DNA of 64,000 nucleotides from Pedobacter borealis DSM 19626. GTDB taxonomy: Bacteria > Bacteroidota > Bacteroidia > Sphingobacteriales > Sphingobacteriaceae. Of this stretch, positions 52,017 through 61,552 are shown piece after piece. Every line of letters begins with the position of its first letter. Position 1 is the first letter of the stretch. The notes beneath the pieces are model-generated. The model was given only the letters and a program-made list of their open reading frames with translations, was not told the DNA's origin and searched no databases. The DNA lies in the NCBI RefSeq assembly GCF_000708285.2, contig NZ_JAUG01000007.1, positions 1 to 64,000 on the forward strand, read 5' to 3'. The position numbers were made by a program, and so were the translations under genes.

Positions 52017-53324
52017 ATGAAACTATACTCAACCAACAATAAAGATTTACGTGTTTCTTTCAAAGAAGCTGTTTTTAACAGCATGCCGCAGGATAAAGGC
52101 TTATATATGCCTGTTGAAATCCCACAGCTTGACCCCGAATTCATCCAGAATATAGAAAAATATTCTCTGCCTGAAATTGCTTACAAGGTAGCTTCAACTT
52201 TATTAAAAGATGAGATCCCTTCAGATGATTTAAAAGCTTTAATTGATGATGCTATTAATTTTGAAGCTCCTGCCGTTAAATTAGATGACAAAACCTTTGT
52301 GCTCGAATTGTTCCACGGTCCATCTTTGGCCTTTAAAGATTTTGGCGCCCGTTTTATGAGTCGTGTGATGGCTTATTTCTTAAAAGACGGCGAACAACTT
52401 TTAGATGTTCTGGTTGCTACTTCTGGCGATACCGGTGGCGCAGTGGCTTTGGGTTTCTTGGGTGTGCCGAACACCAGAGTAACTATTCTTTACCCGGAGG
52501 GGAAAGTGAGCCCGATACAGGAACTGCAGTTAACCACCAACGGCGAAAACATTAGGGCCGTTGAAGTTAAAGGTACTTTTGATGACTGCCAGGCTTTGGT
52601 TAAACAAGCTTTTGCAGATGATGAGTTGAATGCTAAATTTAGATTGACTTCTGCCAATTCGATTAATATTTCGCGATTAATTCCGCAAACATTTTATTAT
52701 TTCAATACTTATGCCCAACTGAAAAAGCAAGGTTTTAAAGACGTGGTGTTTTCTGTACCAAGTGGAAATTTCGGAAATATTGGAGCAGGTTTACTGGCCT
52801 ATAAATTAGGATTACCTGTTAAACAATTTATAGCAGCTACCAATGTTAATGATACCGTTCCGCGCTTTTTAGAGAGTGGCGTATATGAAACGAAACCATC
52901 TACACAAACCTACTCGAACGCGATGGATGTAGGGGCACCAAGCAATTGGGTACGCATTATGGATCTTTTTAATCAGGATGTAGAAGCCATCAAAAAGGTG
53001 GTTACCTCTTATCGTTTTACTGATGATGAAACATTAGAAGGGATCAAAGAAATTGACAGCAAGTTAAACTATGTGGCTTGTCCGCATACTGCGATTGCCT
53101 ATTTAGCCGTTGAAAAATACAGGAACGAAAATCCCGCAGACCAAAGTGCCGCAGTTTTCTTATCTACTGCACATGCTTGTAAGTTCCCTGATATTTTCCC
53201 TGCAGATGTTGCGGCTAAAATCGAAATCCCTGAACAGGTAAAAACTTTAGAAAGTAAACCAAAACATGCTGATCAGTTAGGAGTGGATTTTGAAGGGTTT
53301 AAAAAGTATTTGTTAAAAGGGTAG
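52017..53324 (+). CDS. thrC: threonine synthase
   Basis: 435 aa. PLP lysine in LAFKDFGARFMSRVMAYFL, LVATSGDTGGAVALGFLG, and FSVPSGNFGNIGAGLLAYKLGLP binding phosphate. It converts O-phosphohomoserine to threonine. Last gene of the thr operon; a palindrome array begins right after the stop. Confidence 0.98.
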   Translation: MKLYSTNNKDLRVSFKEAVFNSMPQDKGLYMPVEIPQLDPEFIQNIEKYSLPEIAYKVASTLLKDEIPSDDLKALIDDAINFEAPAVKLDDKTFVLELFHGPSLAFKDFGARFMSRVMAYFLKDGEQLLDVLVATSGDTGGAVALGFLGVPNTRVTILYPEGKVSPIQELQLTTNGENIRAVEVKGTFDDCQALVKQAFADDELNAKFRLTSANSINISRLIPQTFYYFNTYAQLKKQGFKDVVFSVPSGNFGNIGAGLLAYKLGLPVKQFIAATNVNDTVPRFLESGVYETKPSTQTYSNAMDVGAPSNWVRIMDLFNQDVEAIKKVVTSYRFTDDETLEGIKEIDSKLNYVACPHTAIAYLAVEKYRNENPADQSAAVFLSTAHACKFPDIFPADVAAKIEIPEQVKTLESKPKHADQLGVDFEGFKKYLLKG

Positions 53325-53341
53325 TATAAAAGGAATCGTTA

Positions 53342-53497
53342 GTCGGGATTTGTAATCCCGACTTTTGAGCTAAGGATTTTTAATCCTTAACAAAAAAACA
53401 ACGCTTAAGCTTAAATCGGATTATAAATCCGAGGTACAAAGATCCGGAATTACAAATCCGGACCAACTTCTTTAGAACTAAGGATTTTTAATCCTTA
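53342..53497. repeat. REP-like palindrome array, left of the transposase gene
   Basis: Palindromes: GTCGGGATTTGTAATCCCGAC (53342), TAAGGATTTTTAATCCTTA (53371 and 53479), TCGGATTATAAATCCGA (53416) and TCCGGAATTACAAATCCGGA (53443). All share a G/C stem closed by a central ATTN(2-3)AAT-like core. Confidence 0.88.
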
Positions 53498-53523
53498 TAT
53501 TATTTGTTAAAAACTCATGAATT

Positions 53524-54066
53524 ATGGCTTTCAAATACGCTGTAACAGATCAGAATGATCTTTATTTCATTACTACAACAGTAGTTGGATGGATTGATGC
53601 CTTTACACGTAAAGAACTTGCAGATGTTATTATTGAAAGTTTAAAATACTGTCAATCTGAAAAGGGATTAATTATTTATGCATGGTGTTTAATGCCAAGC
53701 CACTTACATATGATTGTTAGCGCTGAAGAAAATTACAAACTTTCGGACATTATCAGGGATTTTAAAAAATTTACCTCTAAAAAGATTATAAAAACGATTG
53801 GAGAAATTAATGAAAGTAGAGAATGGCTCTTAGATAAGTTTTCATTTGCTGCCCGGATCAATATCAAAAACAAAGAATATAAATTTTGGCAGGATGGTTT
53901 CCATCCAATTGTTTTATACTCAAATGAATTTAAAGATCAAAAATTAGATTACATTCATAATAATCCCATTGAGTCGGGAATTGTTTCGGAAGCAGAACAT
54001 TATAACTACAGTTCGGCTGTAAACTATGCTGGTGGTTTAGGCCTGTTGGAAGTTGTTTATTTATGA
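53524..54066 (+). CDS. REP-associated tyrosine transposase (RAYT, Y1/TnpA_REP type)
   Basis: 180 aa. The HUH metal motif is MPSHLHMIV (His60, His62). FWQDGFHPIVLY (about 121-132) matches the RAYT WQxGxH motif, and Tyr143 in LDYIHNNPIESG is the likely catalytic nucleophile. All key residues are present, so the protein could be active. It is bordered on both sides by imperfect palindromes with the ATCC/GGAT stem, the classical arrangement of RAYT genes with their REP sequences. It probably nicks or joins single-stranded DNA at these hairpins. Confidence 0.92.
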   Translation: MAFKYAVTDQNDLYFITTTVVGWIDAFTRKELADVIIESLKYCQSEKGLIIYAWCLMPSHLHMIVSAEENYKLSDIIRDFKKFTSKKIIKTIGEINESREWLLDKFSFAARINIKNKEYKFWQDGFHPIVLYSNEFKDQKLDYIHNNPIESGIVSEAEHYNYSSAVNYAGGLGLLEVVYL

Positions 54067-54081
54067 TTAGAAATTTATAAA

Positions 54082-54301
54082 CCAGATTACAAATCTGGGG
54101 CACAATCAGTCCGGATTACAAATCTGGGCTAACGCCGCTAGTCGGGATTTGCAATCCCGTCTTTTGAGCTAAGGATTTTTAATCCTTAAAAAAACCACTC
54201 AAAATTACCTTAAACTAGATTGCAAATCTGAGGTACAACCGATCAGGATTACAAATCCTGACCAACTTGAGTACAATCGGTCCGGATTACAAATCCGGAC
54301 C
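54082..54301. repeat. REP-like palindrome array, right of the transposase gene
   Basis: Palindromes: CCAGATTACAAATCTGG (54082), TCCGGATTACAAATCTGGG (about 54110), GTCGGGATTTGCAATCCCGTC (about 54140), TAAGGATTTTTAATCCTTA (about 54170), TCAGGATTACAAATCCTGA (54243) and GGTCCGGATTACAAATCCGG (54279). Spacers such as ACCAAC and GTACAA recur. This is the mirror part of the array at 53342. Confidence 0.87.
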
Positions 54302-54315
54302 AACTACCTAAAAAA

Positions 54316-54752
54316 TTATTTAGCATTTTGCGATTTTAGTGTTTTCAACTCACGCTTAAGTGCTTCAATTTGCTGCTGTTGTTCCTTTATGCTGGCAACC
54401 AAAAGCGGGATTAAACTTTCATAATCTACCTTGGTAATAGTAGCATTTTTTGCCTGATCGTAGATAGTCGACAGCCAATCGCCAGCAATAGCCGCAGGTG
54501 TTGTTCCTCCGGTTACAAAACCCCAGTACCTTGGCCCAGACGAGGCCACCATAATGGGTTCGAAGCGCTGGTTAAATTGTTTCAAGACTTTAAGTGTACC
54601 AAAACCTCGCTCGCTTAAATCCCGAATAATCTCTACTTCAGCAGAACTGGCCGTAGGCCGTCATGAATTTGGTTTAAATAATCTATTCCCTGTTGGTTAA
54701 CTTCTGTTAGTATGGCATCAAGGTTTTGTTGGTCGATATTTAGATTATTCAT
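54316..54752 (-). pseudogene. frameshifted gene with S74/tail-fibre-like C-terminal end
   Basis: From an ATG at 54752 the frame reads NNLNIDQQNLDAILTEVNQQ and IHDGLRP, then stops. The +1 frame continues as ASSAEVEIIRDLSERGFGTL to FNQRFEPIMVASSGPRYWGF, then DYESLIPLLVASIKEQQQQI and a Lys-rich coiled coil to 54318. The break lies in GGCCTACGGCC (about 54651-54661). The final part resembles the chaperone/coiled-coil end of bacterial and phage proteins that carry an S74-type domain, but most of that domain is missing, so the assignment is weak. The gene is enclosed by REP-type palindromes. Confidence 0.55.
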
Positions 54753-54776
54753 GATTATTGAATTTGATATTCTAGA

Positions 54777-55006
54777 GTCGGGATTACAAATCCCGACTAA
54801 CCAGGTTTTGTTGGTCGAGATTTAAAATCTCGACGTTATGTACTGTAGTTTAAAATCCACTAAAGGATAATCCAAAGGACGGGATTGCAAATCCCGACTA
54901 ACGAAACGTTTTGTTCGTCGAGATTTGTAATCTCGACGTTATGTACTGTGGATTTTAAATCCACTAACAGATAATCCAAAGGACGGGATTGCAAATCCCG
55001 ACTAAC
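54777..55006. repeat. REP-like array with a tandem 98-bp unit
   Basis: GTCGGGATTACAAATCCCGAC (54777-54797), then two near-identical units, 54805-54902 and 54908-55006. Each contains GTCGAGATTT..AATCTCGAC, a GTGGATTTTAAATCCAC-like palindrome, a GATAATCCAAAGGAC link and GACGGGATTGCAAATCCCGAC. It lies against the metF stop. Confidence 0.88.
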
Positions 55007-55017
55007 CAGTCAGCTCA

Positions 55018-55971
55018 TTAAAATATAGCTTTCGCAATTTTTTTGGTCTGTTCAGGGCGGCCCATGGTGTAAAAGTGTAGTACCGGGGCACCGAAATCAA
55101 TCAGTTCTTTACATTGTTTAATCATGGCTTCGGTACCTATTTCTTTTGCCTCATTATTATTTTTAGCGTGCGATAGTGCATCCGTTAACTCATCAGGTAA
55201 GTCAATGTGAAAAATCTTAGGCAGTACATTTAACTGCGATAAGGTACTAATCGGCTTCAAACCTGGTATAATTGGAATATTGATATCGTTTTCCCTGCAT
55301 TTTTTTACAAAGTCGAAATACTTCTGATTATCGAAAAACATCTGCGTAACAATAAACTCTGCCCCTGCTTCAACTTTCTTTTTCAGGTATTTGAAATCAG
55401 TACTCATGTTAGGTGCTTCGAAGTGTTTTTCAGGATAGCCAGCCACACCGATACAGAAATCGCTTTTAAAGGTTTCTATATCTTCGTGGAGAAACTTACC
55501 TTCATTATGGTTCTTGATATGCTCAATCAAATCTGTAGCATAACAGTGTCCGCCAGGCGTTGGCACGAAATTCCCATCTGCCTTACGGGCATCGCCTCGC
55601 AAAGCCAAAACATTATCAATACCCAAAAACTGTAAATCAATCAATGCATTTTCGGTTTCTTCTTTGGTAAATCCACCGCAAATAAGATGTGGAACGGCAT
55701 CTACCTTATATTTATGGATAATGGCAGCACAAATGGCAATGGTTCCCGGGCGCTTACGATAAGATACCTTTTGTAGCAAACCATTCGCCTGTTCTTTATA
55801 AATGTAATCCTCGCGGAGCGAAGTTACATCAATAAAAGGAGGATTAAATTCTAATAATGGCTCTATCGCATCATAAATCCATTGTATACTTTGCCCTTTA
55901 ATAGGCGGCAATAGTTCAAAAGAGAACAAGGTTTTACCCTTTGCGTTTTTTATATGGTCTGTAATCTTCAT
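55018..55971 (-). CDS. metF: 5,10-methylenetetrahydrofolate reductase
   Basis: 317 aa. LFSFELLPPIKGQSIQWIYDAIEPLLEF, AVPHLICGGFTKEETENALIDLQFLGIDNVLALRGD and the FAD-binding MFFDNQKYFDFVKKCRE are present. It supplies methyl-THF for MetH. It is downstream of metH in the same transcript, with a 69-bp C4/G4 repeat lying between the stop of metH and its ATG. Confidence 0.97.
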   Translation of the reverse strand: MKITDHIKNAKGKTLFSFELLPPIKGQSIQWIYDAIEPLLEFNPPFIDVTSLREDYIYKEQANGLLQKVSYRKRPGTIAICAAIIHKYKVDAVPHLICGGFTKEETENALIDLQFLGIDNVLALRGDARKADGNFVPTPGGHCYATDLIEHIKNHNEGKFLHEDIETFKSDFCIGVAGYPEKHFEAPNMSTDFKYLKKKVEAGAEFIVTQMFFDNQKYFDFVKKCRENDINIPIIPGLKPISTLSQLNVLPKIFHIDLPDELTDALSHAKNNNEAKEIGTEAMIKQCKELIDFGAPVLHFYTMGRPEQTKKIAKAIF

Positions 55972-56040
55972 ACCCCAACCCCTAAAGGGGCTTTAAATTT
56001 TTAATTTGTAAACGATTCCCTCCCCTTTAGGGGCTGGGGG
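55972..56040. repeat. CCCCTAAAGGGG repeat filling the metH-metF gap
   Basis: ACCCCTAAAGGGG-type palindromes at both ends of an A/T core, 69 bp in total. On the transcribed strand it runs from the metH TAA to GGGGTATG at metF, so the repeat itself contributes the G-rich sequence before the start codon. Same family as 35471-35562. Confidence 0.82.
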
Positions 56041-59000
56041 TTAATAAGCTAAATTTGGACTTAACCACCGCTCTACTTCTTCAACCGGCATATTCTTTCT
56101 GATGGCGTAATCTTCAATCTGATCTTTGGTAATTTTTCCTAATCCAAAATACCTCGAATCGGGATGCGCGAAATAAAACCCACTTACCGCCGCTGTTGGA
56201 TACATGGCATAACTTTCGGTTAAGTGAAGTCCAATTTTATTCTCCGCATCAAGCAATTGGAATAAAGTTCCTTTTTCGGTGTGTTCCGGACAGGCAGGAT
56301 AACCTGGCGCGGGACGGATACCTGCATATTCTTCCTTAATCAGTTCCTGATTGCTCAGATTTTCATCTTGTGCATAACCCCAGTATTCTTTACGCACACG
56401 TTCGTGCAAGCGTTCTGCGAAAGCTTCAGCCAAACGATCTGCCAATGCTTTAGCCATTATACTATTGTAATCATCGTAATTGGATTCGAACTCATTTACC
56501 AGTTCATCAATCCCGATACCAGCGGTTACAGCAAAACCACCAAAATAATCCTGAATACCACTTTCTTTCGGTGCAATAAAATCAGACAAAGCATAATAAG
56601 GCTGCCCATCTACTTTTTCGGCCTGCTGGCGGAGGGTGTGGATAGTTACCAGTTTGGAGTTCTCAGTTTTCAGTTCTGAGTCATTTGACAACTGATCACC
56701 GGCAACTGTTAACTGAATATCGTCTCCTACCGCATTTGCTGGCCAGAAACCAATTACGGCTCTTGCTGTTAACAGTTTTTCGTCGAGGATGCGTTTTAAT
56801 AAAGTCTGTGCATCATCAAAAAGTTTCTTTGCCTCATCCCCTACATTTTTATCATCGAAAATTTTCGGATAACTGCCACGGAGTTCCCAGGTATGGAAAA
56901 ACGGCGTCCAATCGATATAGGGAACCAGTTCTTCTAAGGGGTAATTATCAAACACCCTTGTGCCTGTAAATTCCGGAACGGGTAGGTTAGGTTGAAAATC
57001 GATCTTAAATTTATTTGCACGCGCTTCTTCTAAGGTTTTAAAACGTTTATCCGATCGCTTATTTAAATGCGCTTCGCGGGCTTTGTCATATTCTGCTCTG
57101 ATACCTGCCACATAATCGTCTTTTGTTTCAGGATTCATCAAGGTGCTGCAAACAGTAACACTTCTGGAAGCATCTAACACGTGGATAGCAGGACCTGAAT
57201 AATTTGGCGCTACTTTTACAGCAGCATGGATTCTTGAAGTAGTGGCCCCACCGATAATTAAGGGAATGGTAAAACCTTCGCGCTCCATTTCTTTGGCAAA
57301 GTGAACCATTTCATCAAGTGATGGTGTAATCAATCCACTTAAACCAATAATATCGGCTTTTATTTCTTTGGCTTTTTTGATGATTTCCTGCGCAGGAACC
57401 ATCACGCCCATATCAACAATTTCGAAGTTATTACAAGCCAATACTACACCCACAATATTTTTTCCAATATCGTGCACATCGCCTTTTACAGTGGCCATTA
57501 AAACTCTTCCTGCAGATGAACTTTGATCCTGATCGGGATTATCCAGTTTTTCCTGTTCGATAAATGGCAATAAATAGGCTACGGCTTTTTTCATTACCCT
57601 TGCCGATTTTACCACTTGTGGCAAGAACATTTTTCCGGCACCGAATAAATCACCCACAATGTTCATCCCATCCATCAACGGTCCTTCGATTACCTGAATC
57701 GGGCGGGCATATTTTTGCCTGGCCTCTTCCACATCATCATCCAGGTATTCTACAATTCCCTTTACTAAAGAATGCGATAACCGCTCTTCAACAGAACCTT
57801 TTCTCCACTCTTCATCTTTAACTACCTCTTTACCTTTCGATTTTACGGTATCGGCATATTCTACCAAACGCTCTGTAGCATCGTCTCTTCGGTTTAAAAG
57901 TACATCCTCTACCCTTTCTAACAATTCGGGTGGAATTTCCTGATAAACTTCTAACATCCCTGCGTTTACGATCCCCATATCTAAACCAGCCTGAATGGCG
58001 TGATAAAGAAATGCGGAGTGCATTGCTTCGCGAACGGTATTATTTCCCCTGAAAGAGAAAGAAATATTAGAAACCCCTCCACTCACTTTAGCATGAGGTA
58101 GGTTTTCTTTGATCCAACGGGTGGCATTTATAAAATCGACAGCATAATTATTATGCTCTTCTAATCCGGTTGCCACCGTTAAGATGTTCGGATCGAAAAT
58201 AATATCCTCTGCCGGGAAACCGATTTCGTGTACCAGAATATCGTAACTTCTTTTACAGATTTCTTTTCTGCGTTCGTAATTATCGGCCTGTCCCTGCTCA
58301 TCAAAAGCCATTACTACTACCGCAGCACCGTATTGCATAATTTTGCGTGCACTTTCGCGGAATTTATCTTCCCCTTCTTTCAATGAGATAGAGTTTACAA
58401 TTCCTTTTCCCTGCAAACATTTTAAGCCATTTTCAATAACCGACCATTTGGATGAATCGACCATGATGGGCAATTTGGCAATATCAGGTTCAGAGGCAAT
58501 GAGGTTTAAGAATTTGGTCATTGCTGCTTCCGAATCCAACATCCCCTCATCCATATTCACATCGATTACCTGCGCACCACCTTCAACCTGTTGTAAGGCA
58601 ACGGCCAGTGCCGCTTCATAATCGCCGCCCAAAATCAGTTTAGAGAATTTTGGAGATCCGGTAATATTTGTTCTTTCACCAATATTTACAAAAATGCTCT
58701 CAGGAGTGATGGTTACAGGCTCCAATCCGCTTAAACGCATGTAAGGCTCAAGAACAGGTATTTTCCGAGGCTCAGCTTTTCTCGCATTTTTGGCAATACA
58801 GCCAATGTGCTCTGGCGTGGTACCACAACAACCACCCACAATATTGACAAAACCAGAGGCAATAAAATCATCAACCAAATGTGCCGTTTCATGCGGCTGT
58901 TCATCATAAGCACCAAACTCGTTTGGCAAACCTGCATTTGGATAGGCCGAAACATAACAGCCTGCTTTTGCAGCAAGCTCCTCAATATGCGGGCGCATTT

Positions 59001-59742
59001 CTTTGGCACCCAAAGCACAATTGAAACCGATACTTAATGGTTTTGCATGCATTACAGAGTTTAAGAAAGCTTCGGCAGTTTGACCTGAAAGTGTTCTTCC
59101 GGAGGCATCGGTAATGGTACCAGAAATCATGATCTCCAGTTTACGGCCAATTACCTCTTCGTATTTTTTAATGGCTACAATAGCCACTTTAGCATTTAAA
59201 GTATCGAAAATGGTTTCGATTAATAATACATCAGAACCACCATCTACCAAACCACGCACCTGCTCATAATAAGCGGCTTCCAGTTCGTCAAAATAAACTG
59301 CCCTAAAACCAGGATCGTTTACATTCGGCGACATGGAAAGGGTACGGTTGGTTGGGCCAATAGCACCAGCAACAAAACATTTGCGGTCTGGATTTGCAGC
59401 CATGAACTCGTTTACGGCTTCTTTTGCCACCCGCGCACCTTCAAAACTCATTTCGTAAGAAAGGTCTTCCATCTGGTAATCGGCCATGGAAATGCGCTGT
59501 GTACTGAACGTATTGGTTTCGATAATATCGGCACCAGCGGCCAGATACTCCAGGTGTATGGTTTTAATAATATCCGGGCGTGTGATGTTGAGCAAATCAT
59601 TATTGCCTTTTACATCACAGGGATGGTTTTTAAATCGTTCCCCTCTAAAATCTTCTTCGGTTAAGGTATATCGCTGAATCATGGTACCCATCGCACCATC
59701 AATCACCAAAATACGTTTTTCTAATTCTTCTCTTATGCTCAT
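56041..59742 (-). CDS. metH: cobalamin-dependent methionine synthase
   Basis: 1233 aa. Domain order: homocysteine methyltransferase (about 1-330; [12 protein letters not shown]; zinc Cys in [16 protein letters not shown]), pterin-binding (about 350-620; [20 protein letters not shown]), B12 domain (about 650-890; [14 protein letters not shown], the DxHxxG motif) and SAM reactivation domain (about 900-1233; [19 protein letters not shown]). In the reactivation domain, residues about 1009-1034 ([20 protein letters not shown]) replace the usual short linker and are coded by a degenerate AACTG-type repeat. It depends on vitamin B12. First gene after the SAM riboswitch. Confidence 0.97.
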   Translation of the reverse strand: MSIREELEKRILVIDGAMGTMIQRYTLTEEDFRGERFKNHPCDVKGNNDLLNITRPDIIKTIHLEYLAAGADIIETNTFSTQRISMADYQMEDLSYEMSFEGARVAKEAVNEFMAANPDRKCFVAGAIGPTNRTLSMSPNVNDPGFRAVYFDELEAAYYEQVRGLVDGGSDVLLIETIFDTLNAKVAIVAIKKYEEVIGRKLEIMISGTITDASGRTLSGQTAEAFLNSVMHAKPLSIGFNCALGAKEMRPHIEELAAKAGCYVSAYPNAGLPNEFGAYDEQPHETAHLVDDFIASGFVNIVGGCCGTTPEHIGCIAKNARKAEPRKIPVLEPYMRLSGLEPVTITPESIFVNIGERTNITGSPKFSKLILGGDYEAALAVALQQVEGGAQVIDVNMDEGMLDSEAAMTKFLNLIASEPDIAKLPIMVDSSKWSVIENGLKCLQGKGIVNSISLKEGEDKFRESARKIMQYGAAVVVMAFDEQGQADNYERRKEICKRSYDILVHEIGFPAEDIIFDPNILTVATGLEEHNNYAVDFINATRWIKENLPHAKVSGGVSNISFSFRGNNTVREAMHSAFLYHAIQAGLDMGIVNAGMLEVYQEIPPELLERVEDVLLNRRDDATERLVEYADTVKSKGKEVVKDEEWRKGSVEERLSHSLVKGIVEYLDDDVEEARQKYARPIQVIEGPLMDGMNIVGDLFGAGKMFLPQVVKSARVMKKAVAYLLPFIEQEKLDNPDQDQSSSAGRVLMATVKGDVHDIGKNIVGVVLACNNFEIVDMGVMVPAQEIIKKAKEIKADIIGLSGLITPSLDEMVHFAKEMEREGFTIPLIIGGATTSRIHAAVKVAPNYSGPAIHVLDASRSVTVCSTLMNPETKDDYVAGIRAEYDKAREAHLNKRSDKRFKTLEEARANKFKIDFQPNLPVPEFTGTRVFDNYPLEELVPYIDWTPFFHTWELRGSYPKIFDDKNVGDEAKKLFDDAQTLLKRILDEKLLTARAVIGFWPANAVGDDIQLTVAGDQLSNDSELKTENSKLVTIHTLRQQAEKVDGQPYYALSDFIAPKESGIQDYFGGFAVTAGIGIDELVNEFESNYDDYNSIMAKALADRLAEAFAERLHERVRKEYWGYAQDENLSNQELIKEEYAGIRPAPGYPACPEHTEKGTLFQLLDAENKIGLHLTESYAMYPTAAVSGFYFAHPDSRYFGLGKITKDQIEDYAIRKNMPVEEVERWLSPNLAY

Positions 59743-59751
59743 TCTTGTCGT

Positions 59752-59840
59752 TAGATATGAGAATTGAGATATGTGATATGAGAATTATTAAGCACAACTT
59801 ATCGCTCAAATCTCATGTCTCCCATCTCAAATCTCAAAAA
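59752..59840. repeat. degenerate GAGATATGAGA repeat in the metH leader
   Basis: Words such as GAGATATGTGATATGAGA on one side and CAAATCTCATGTCTCCCATC on the other are imperfect inverted copies. They occupy the space between the riboswitch and the metH ATG and might take part in the expression platform. Confidence 0.45.
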
Positions 59841-59881
59841 AAGCTTATTTAAAAAGTTGGTACGTGAATCGTAATCCTAAA

Positions 59882-59983
59882 CTTATCTGTTTCCGCTATT
59901 TGCAGAATAGAATTTAGCACCTTGTATGGTTACAGGTTGCTAAGACTTCGTTGGGTCTAATCCCTCCGTCTTTCTTAATAAGC
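59882..59983 (-). promoter_or_regulatory. SAM riboswitch (SAM-I type) upstream of metH
   Basis: On the minus strand: P1 arms GCTTAT (from 59983) and ATAAG (to 59882), then AAGAAAGACGGAGGGATT, AGACCC, AACGAAGTCTTAGCAACCTG, ACCATACAAGGTGCTAAATT and a final GCAAATAGCGGAAACAG. The GAGGGA...AGACCC...GAAGTCTTAGCAACC set is the recognisable SAM-I core. It lies 140 nt before the metH ATG. A clear intrinsic terminator was not found, so the mode of control is undecided. Confidence 0.85.
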
Positions 59984-60097
59984 ATACAAAAATGCAACAA
60001 AGCAACATCAATTCCAAAATTTATCGCTTTGCTACCAAATAAAATTACAAAGGCCACGCAAAACTGCGCAGCCTTAAGAATATTATTCTGTTAGTGA

Positions 60098-60853
60098 TTA
60101 CTTTCTGCTTCCGAAAATACGAAGTAAGAAAAGGAAGATATTTAAGAAATCTAAGTATAAAGACAACGCAGCTACAATAGCCATTTTTTTAGATTCAATC
60201 TGAAGAACCTGTTCGCCGCTAGCTTCGATCCCTTCACCAATTCTTTTGATTTTTTGCACATCATAAGCTGTTAATGCCGTAAATATGGCAATACCAATGA
60301 ATGCCATAAACAAACTGAACTGCTCACTTTGAACAAACATATTAATTACACTGGCAATCACTAACCCAATTACACCAACCATTAAAATCGGGCCAAATTT
60401 ACTTAGATCTATATTGGTTGTGTAACCCATAAATGCCATAATTCCAAATATTCCTGCAGCCCCTGCAAAACAGCTCACCACTGAACCTGAGGTATAAGTT
60501 AATAAGATAAAACTTAAACTAACTCCTGTTAATACCGAGTAAAGCACAAAAACGCCAATTAACGCCGGCAATGATAATCTACTTAAACCGAATCCCATTA
60601 ATAAAACCAGTCCAAGTGGTGCAAACATGGCTACATAACCAAAAATTGACATGCTCACTTTACCAGTTGTTGGATTAATATTTAAAAGGTATTGCATTAA
60701 TTCAGCATTTGTACCAAATAAATAGGCCGCGACTGTTGACAAACTCAATGCTACGAACATCCATAAGAAGACGTTGGCAAAGAATTTTTTAGAAACAGAT
60801 TTTTCCTGTACAAAAACACTGTCTTTTTGATATTGATAATTTTGTTGTTCCAT
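60098..60853 (-). CDS. Bax inhibitor-1/YccA family membrane protein
   Basis: 251 aa with seven helices. VFLWMFVALSLSTVAAYLFG, AGIFGIMAFMGYTTNIDLSKFGPILMVGVIGLVIASVINMF, and FTALTAYDVQKIKRIGEGIE followed by LYLDFLNIFLFLLRIFGSRK are family landmarks, with conserved Asp residues of the pH-sensing pair. Function in bacteria is not settled (Ca leak or membrane protease regulation). Confidence 0.93.
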   Translation of the reverse strand: MEQQNYQYQKDSVFVQEKSVSKKFFANVFLWMFVALSLSTVAAYLFGTNAELMQYLLNINPTTGKVSMSIFGYVAMFAPLGLVLLMGFGLSRLSLPALIGVFVLYSVLTGVSLSFILLTYTSGSVVSCFAGAAGIFGIMAFMGYTTNIDLSKFGPILMVGVIGLVIASVINMFVQSEQFSLFMAFIGIAIFTALTAYDVQKIKRIGEGIEASGEQVLQIESKKMAIVAALSLYLDFLNIFLFLLRIFGSRK

Positions 60854-60890
60854 TTTAAATTTGTGTATTTAACTATATAAAAATAAATAT

Positions 60891-61457
60891 TTAGTTTAAT
60901 CTTTTTGTCAGCAATTCTTCAACTTTTTTAAAGAACTGTAAAGGTTTTAATGTGCGCCAGGGCAGATTGTCAAATGCACCACCAAAGTTAATGTAATAAT
61001 CGATGTTATTATCGCGAAACTCGGTGATTACGTGTTCCTGGAAATTCACCCCAACAATCCAGCCATCTTCTACCTCCTGAAACCACTCTTCGTAATAACT
61101 GTCATCTGAAGCATGAAAATTCAGTATATTTTCGCCGATCAGGATAAATTTATTAATGCCTTCATCCATCATCAGCTCTAAAATATCACGCTTCATTAAC
61201 ATAATATCGTTGTTAATGGCATCGTTCCATTCTCCTATAAATTCTATAACGGCATAACTGCGATCATAATCGGCGTATAACACCTTCATGTATAGGGTAT
61301 TCGAACCAAACTCGTCCCATTGCGGGTGCAGTAAAAAATTGTAAATCTGCTTATCGAAGTAAAGTTCTGAATATTCGGTATTGTAAAATGGCGAACGCTC
61401 ATCTTCTGCCGAAATATAATCATCTCTCCACTGGTAATAAGGCTCAATTTCGTGCAT
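60891..61457 (-). CDS. conserved-looking hypothetical protein, 188 aa
   Basis: Soluble and rich in acidic and aromatic residues (YYQWRDDYISAEDERSPFYNTEYSELYFDKQIYNFLLHPQWDEFG; VEDGWIVGVNFQEHVITEFRDNNIDYYINFGGAFDNLPWRTLKPLQFFKKVEELL). No signal peptide, helices or catalytic motif can be pointed out. 37 nt upstream of the BI-1 gene on the same strand. I do not recognise the family; it reads like a housekeeping protein with full codon bias. Confidence 0.7.
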   Translation of the reverse strand: MHEIEPYYQWRDDYISAEDERSPFYNTEYSELYFDKQIYNFLLHPQWDEFGSNTLYMKVLYADYDRSYAVIEFIGEWNDAINNDIMLMKRDILELMMDEGINKFILIGENILNFHASDDSYYEEWFQEVEDGWIVGVNFQEHVITEFRDNNIDYYINFGGAFDNLPWRTLKPLQFFKKVEELLTKRLN

Positions 61458-61479
61458 ATACTTTAATTATTGAATGAGT

Positions 61480-61548
61480 CGATTTTGAATGATAGAATAT
61501 CAAAGTTATTCCCACATTCTATCATTTACTCCCTCTATCCTTCTCTCA
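61480..61548. repeat. GAATGATAGAATAT inverted repeat downstream of murQ
   Basis: TGAATGATAGAATATCAAAG and CATTCTATCATTTACTCCCT form an imperfect hairpin before the murQ stop region; a related ATGAGTGAAGGG/CCCTCTTTCATTCAATC pair lies at about 8320-8386. Terminator activity is possible for murQ. Confidence 0.5.
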
Positions 61549-61552
61549 TTTC

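Noticed and set aside
53342..55006. CRISPR-like array of regularly returning short sequences
   Set aside because: The units are palindromes of several kinds with variable distances, spacers are not unique, no cas gene is near, and a RAYT gene explains the pattern.
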